The notes under the pieces are model-generated. The model searched no databases, had not been told where the DNA came from, and was given only the letters and a program-made list of their open reading frames with translations. A DNA stretch of 7,529 nucleotides from an uncultured Acidobacteriota bacterium. GTDB taxonomy: Bacteria; Acidobacteriota; Terriglobia; Terriglobales; Acidobacteriaceae. The DNA lies in contig CAILBQ010000740.1 of assembly GCA_903832475.1 (NCBI GenBank), forward strand, positions 1 to 7,529, given 5' to 3'. Positions 6,190-7,529 of this stretch are shown one piece after another (within the stretch, counting starts at the first letter, position 1; every line of letters begins with the position of its first letter). The position numbers were made by a program, and so were the translations under genes.

Positions 6190-6405
6190 TTACTGCTCCT
6201 TGTCGGGCCGAAACTTGATCGAATACACCAATCCCAGTACCAGCATCAGCGCGCCCCACCACACCGGCGCATGCAGATTCGCCAGCACCACGTTGGCGAC
6301 ATTCCCCGTGATCAGCTCCCAGATTCCATAACCCAAAATCATCACTCCGTAAATTGTCAGGAGCACGCCAATGAAAAACCAGATGGAAATCTCTTTCGAA
6401 TGCAT
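6190..6405 (-). CDS. Small two-helix membrane protein linked to the sodium:solute symporter
   Basis: This is a 71-residue protein I cannot assign to a named family. It has two predicted membrane helices, at about 8-32 (IWFFIGVLLTIYGVMILGYG and following) and 47-65 (PVWWGALMLVLGLVYSIKF), joined by a short loop (TGNVANVVLANLHA), and a charged tail (RPDKEQ). The ATG at 6405 has AAGGAG (6411-6416) 5 bases upstream, and the symporter's TAA stop lies inside that site, so translation of the two is probably coupled. The isomerase starts 51 bases downstream. Small membrane proteins encoded beside SSS transporters are known (for example YjcH beside ActP, and DUF4212 proteins). By analogy this may be an accessory subunit, but no sequence motif proves it. 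Confidence 0.8.
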   Translation of the reverse strand: MHSKEISIWFFIGVLLTIYGVMILGYGIWELITGNVANVVLANLHAPVWWGALMLVLGLVYSIKFRPDKEQ

Positions 6406-6414
6406 CCCGTCTCC

Positions 6415-7529
6415 TTACCAGAACATGATCTGCAATGCGACAAACGCTACGATCGCCACGGCTGCCCAGTACCATTCATTCTTGAAGAACGGCACAGGCG
6501 GCTCTTTCGGAATTTTGGTCGCGCCATACACCAGCCCATCCAACTCCGCGACCGGCTTCGCCTTCGTTGCCAGGCTCACCACAAAGATCACGATGAAGGT
6601 CACGCTGATCGACCACAGCGCGCGATACATGTTCTCCGCCATCGCCTTCGCATCCGGCGAGAGCGCCACGTACCTTAGCGCCGAAGGATCGACCTTGACC
6701 CAGATAAACAGCGCGATCGACGTCAGCGTGCCCAGCAGCAGACCCCAGAAGCCGCCTTCTCGCGTTGCCCGCTTCCAGAACATGCCCATCAGCACCGCGC
6801 CCAGCAGCGGCGCGATAAAGAAGCTGAACAGCGCCTGCACATAGTCCATGATCCCGTTGGCGCTCATGACCAAATACGCCGCGCCAATCGAGATCACCAC
6901 CCCTAATATCGTTGCCCAGCGACCCACCGACACGTAGTGCTCATCCCGTGCCTTCTTGTTGATCAGCGGCTGGTAAATGTCATACGTCCACACTGCGCTG
7001 AAGGCGCTCACATTCCCCGCCATGCCGCTCATGAACCCGGCTATCAGCGCCGTGATGCCCAGCCCCAGCAATCCGGGACTGCAATACCGCACCAGCATCA
7101 GCGGCAGCACTTCGTTATAGCTGTGCAGCTCCGTCCCCGGTGCGCCCGTCATGACCGCCGTCTTGGTCGCTGCCAGTACCGGAGCATCCTTCAACTCCAC
7201 CCGACACGCCTCCGGATTTTCAAGCCCGCCACCCGATGCCTGCTTGCAGGCCTTCACCACGTTCTCGCCCACCAGCTGCATGTGGCTGCCATTCGCATTC
7301 TGAAGCACCACCAGCCCCAGCAATCCCGGCAGAATGACGATAAACGGCACCGCCATCTTGAAGAACGATCCGATGATCGGAGCCATCCGCGCCGACCGCA
7401 GCGAGTTCGCCGCCAGTACCCTTTGCACTACGAGAAAGTCGGTCGTCCAGTATCCAAAGCTGATCGCAAACCCCAGCCCGAACACAATGCCCGTCCAGTG
7501 CACGCCCATCGGGTTATCCGAGAAGTGGC
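6415..7529 (-). CDS. Sodium:solute symporter (SSS family), 5' end outside the window
   Basis: The frame is open to the right edge and gives the last 370 residues, beginning HFSDNPMGVHWTG. SSS proteins of this type have about 520-600, so the first third is missing. The protein is polytopic. Family signatures are FGYWTTDFLVVQRVLAA (visible residues 24-40), as in the sodium/glucose-type symporters, and LIAGFMSGMAGNVSAFSAVWTYDIYQ (161-186), matching the conserved helix that helps form the sodium site. A loop at about 76-140, with two cysteines (94 and 108), probably lies outside the membrane. The last helix (WYWAAVAIVAFVALQIMFW) ends the protein. It should import a solute, probably a sugar, with sodium. 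The downstream isomerase supports a sugar, but the residues contacting the substrate are only partly visible. The stop TAA overlaps the ribosome binding site of the next gene. Confidence 0.93.
   Translation of the reverse strand, partial: HFSDNPMGVHWTGIVFGLGFAISFGYWTTDFLVVQRVLAANSLRSARMAPIIGSFFKMAVPFIVILPGLLGLVVLQNANGSHMQLVGENVVKACKQASGGGLENPEACRVELKDAPVLAATKTAVMTGAPGTELHSYNEVLPLMLVRYCSPGLLGLGITALIAGFMSGMAGNVSAFSAVWTYDIYQPLINKKARDEHYVSVGRWATILGVVISIGAAYLVMSANGIMDYVQALFSFFIAPLLGAVLMGMFWKRATREGGFWGLLLGTLTSIALFIWVKVDPSALRYVALSPDAKAMAENMYRALWSISVTFIVIFVVSLATKAKPVAELDGLVYGATKIPKEPPVPFFKNEWYWAAVAIVAFVALQIMFW

Overview
The window looks like a piece of a GC-rich chromosome, most likely from an acidobacterium (Terriglobia-type). 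This is an inference from three things: the style of the proteins, the loose single-operon layout, and a pair of TTTA-loop hairpins between two genes that resembles an intergenic repeat I associate with that phylum. There is no rRNA, tRNA, CRISPR array, insertion sequence or phage gene.

Left part, plus strand (1-1756): the 3' end of a phosphoketolase gene, a spacer holding two hairpins, then a complete acetate kinase gene. Together they form the end of a phosphoketolase shunt. Phosphoketolase cleaves xylulose-5-P or fructose-6-P to acetyl phosphate, and acetate kinase turns that into acetate and ATP.

Middle (1757-3471): a minus-strand gene for a small, unrecognised protein converges on ackA with only 3 bases between the stop codons. 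Its 5' end is ambiguous, possibly because of a frameshift in a dinucleotide-repeat tract. A roughly 200-base divergent control region follows, then ctaA (heme A synthase) on the plus strand, apparently a single-gene unit.

Right part, minus strand (3472-7529), read from the right edge: a sodium:solute symporter (SSS) gene cut by the window, a 71-residue two-helix membrane protein whose ribosome binding site overlaps the symporter stop, an isomerase of the L-fucose/L-arabinose isomerase group, a strong intrinsic terminator, and a protein with the M24 (pita-bread) fold. The first three read as one sugar uptake and isomerisation operon. The M24 protein has lost most of the metal ligands of true M24 peptidases but keeps a histidine equivalent to the catalytic one of creatinase. 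The set symporter + small membrane protein + isomerase + metal-free M24 homologue is the least understood and most interesting part of the window. Its sugar substrate cannot be read from the sequence.
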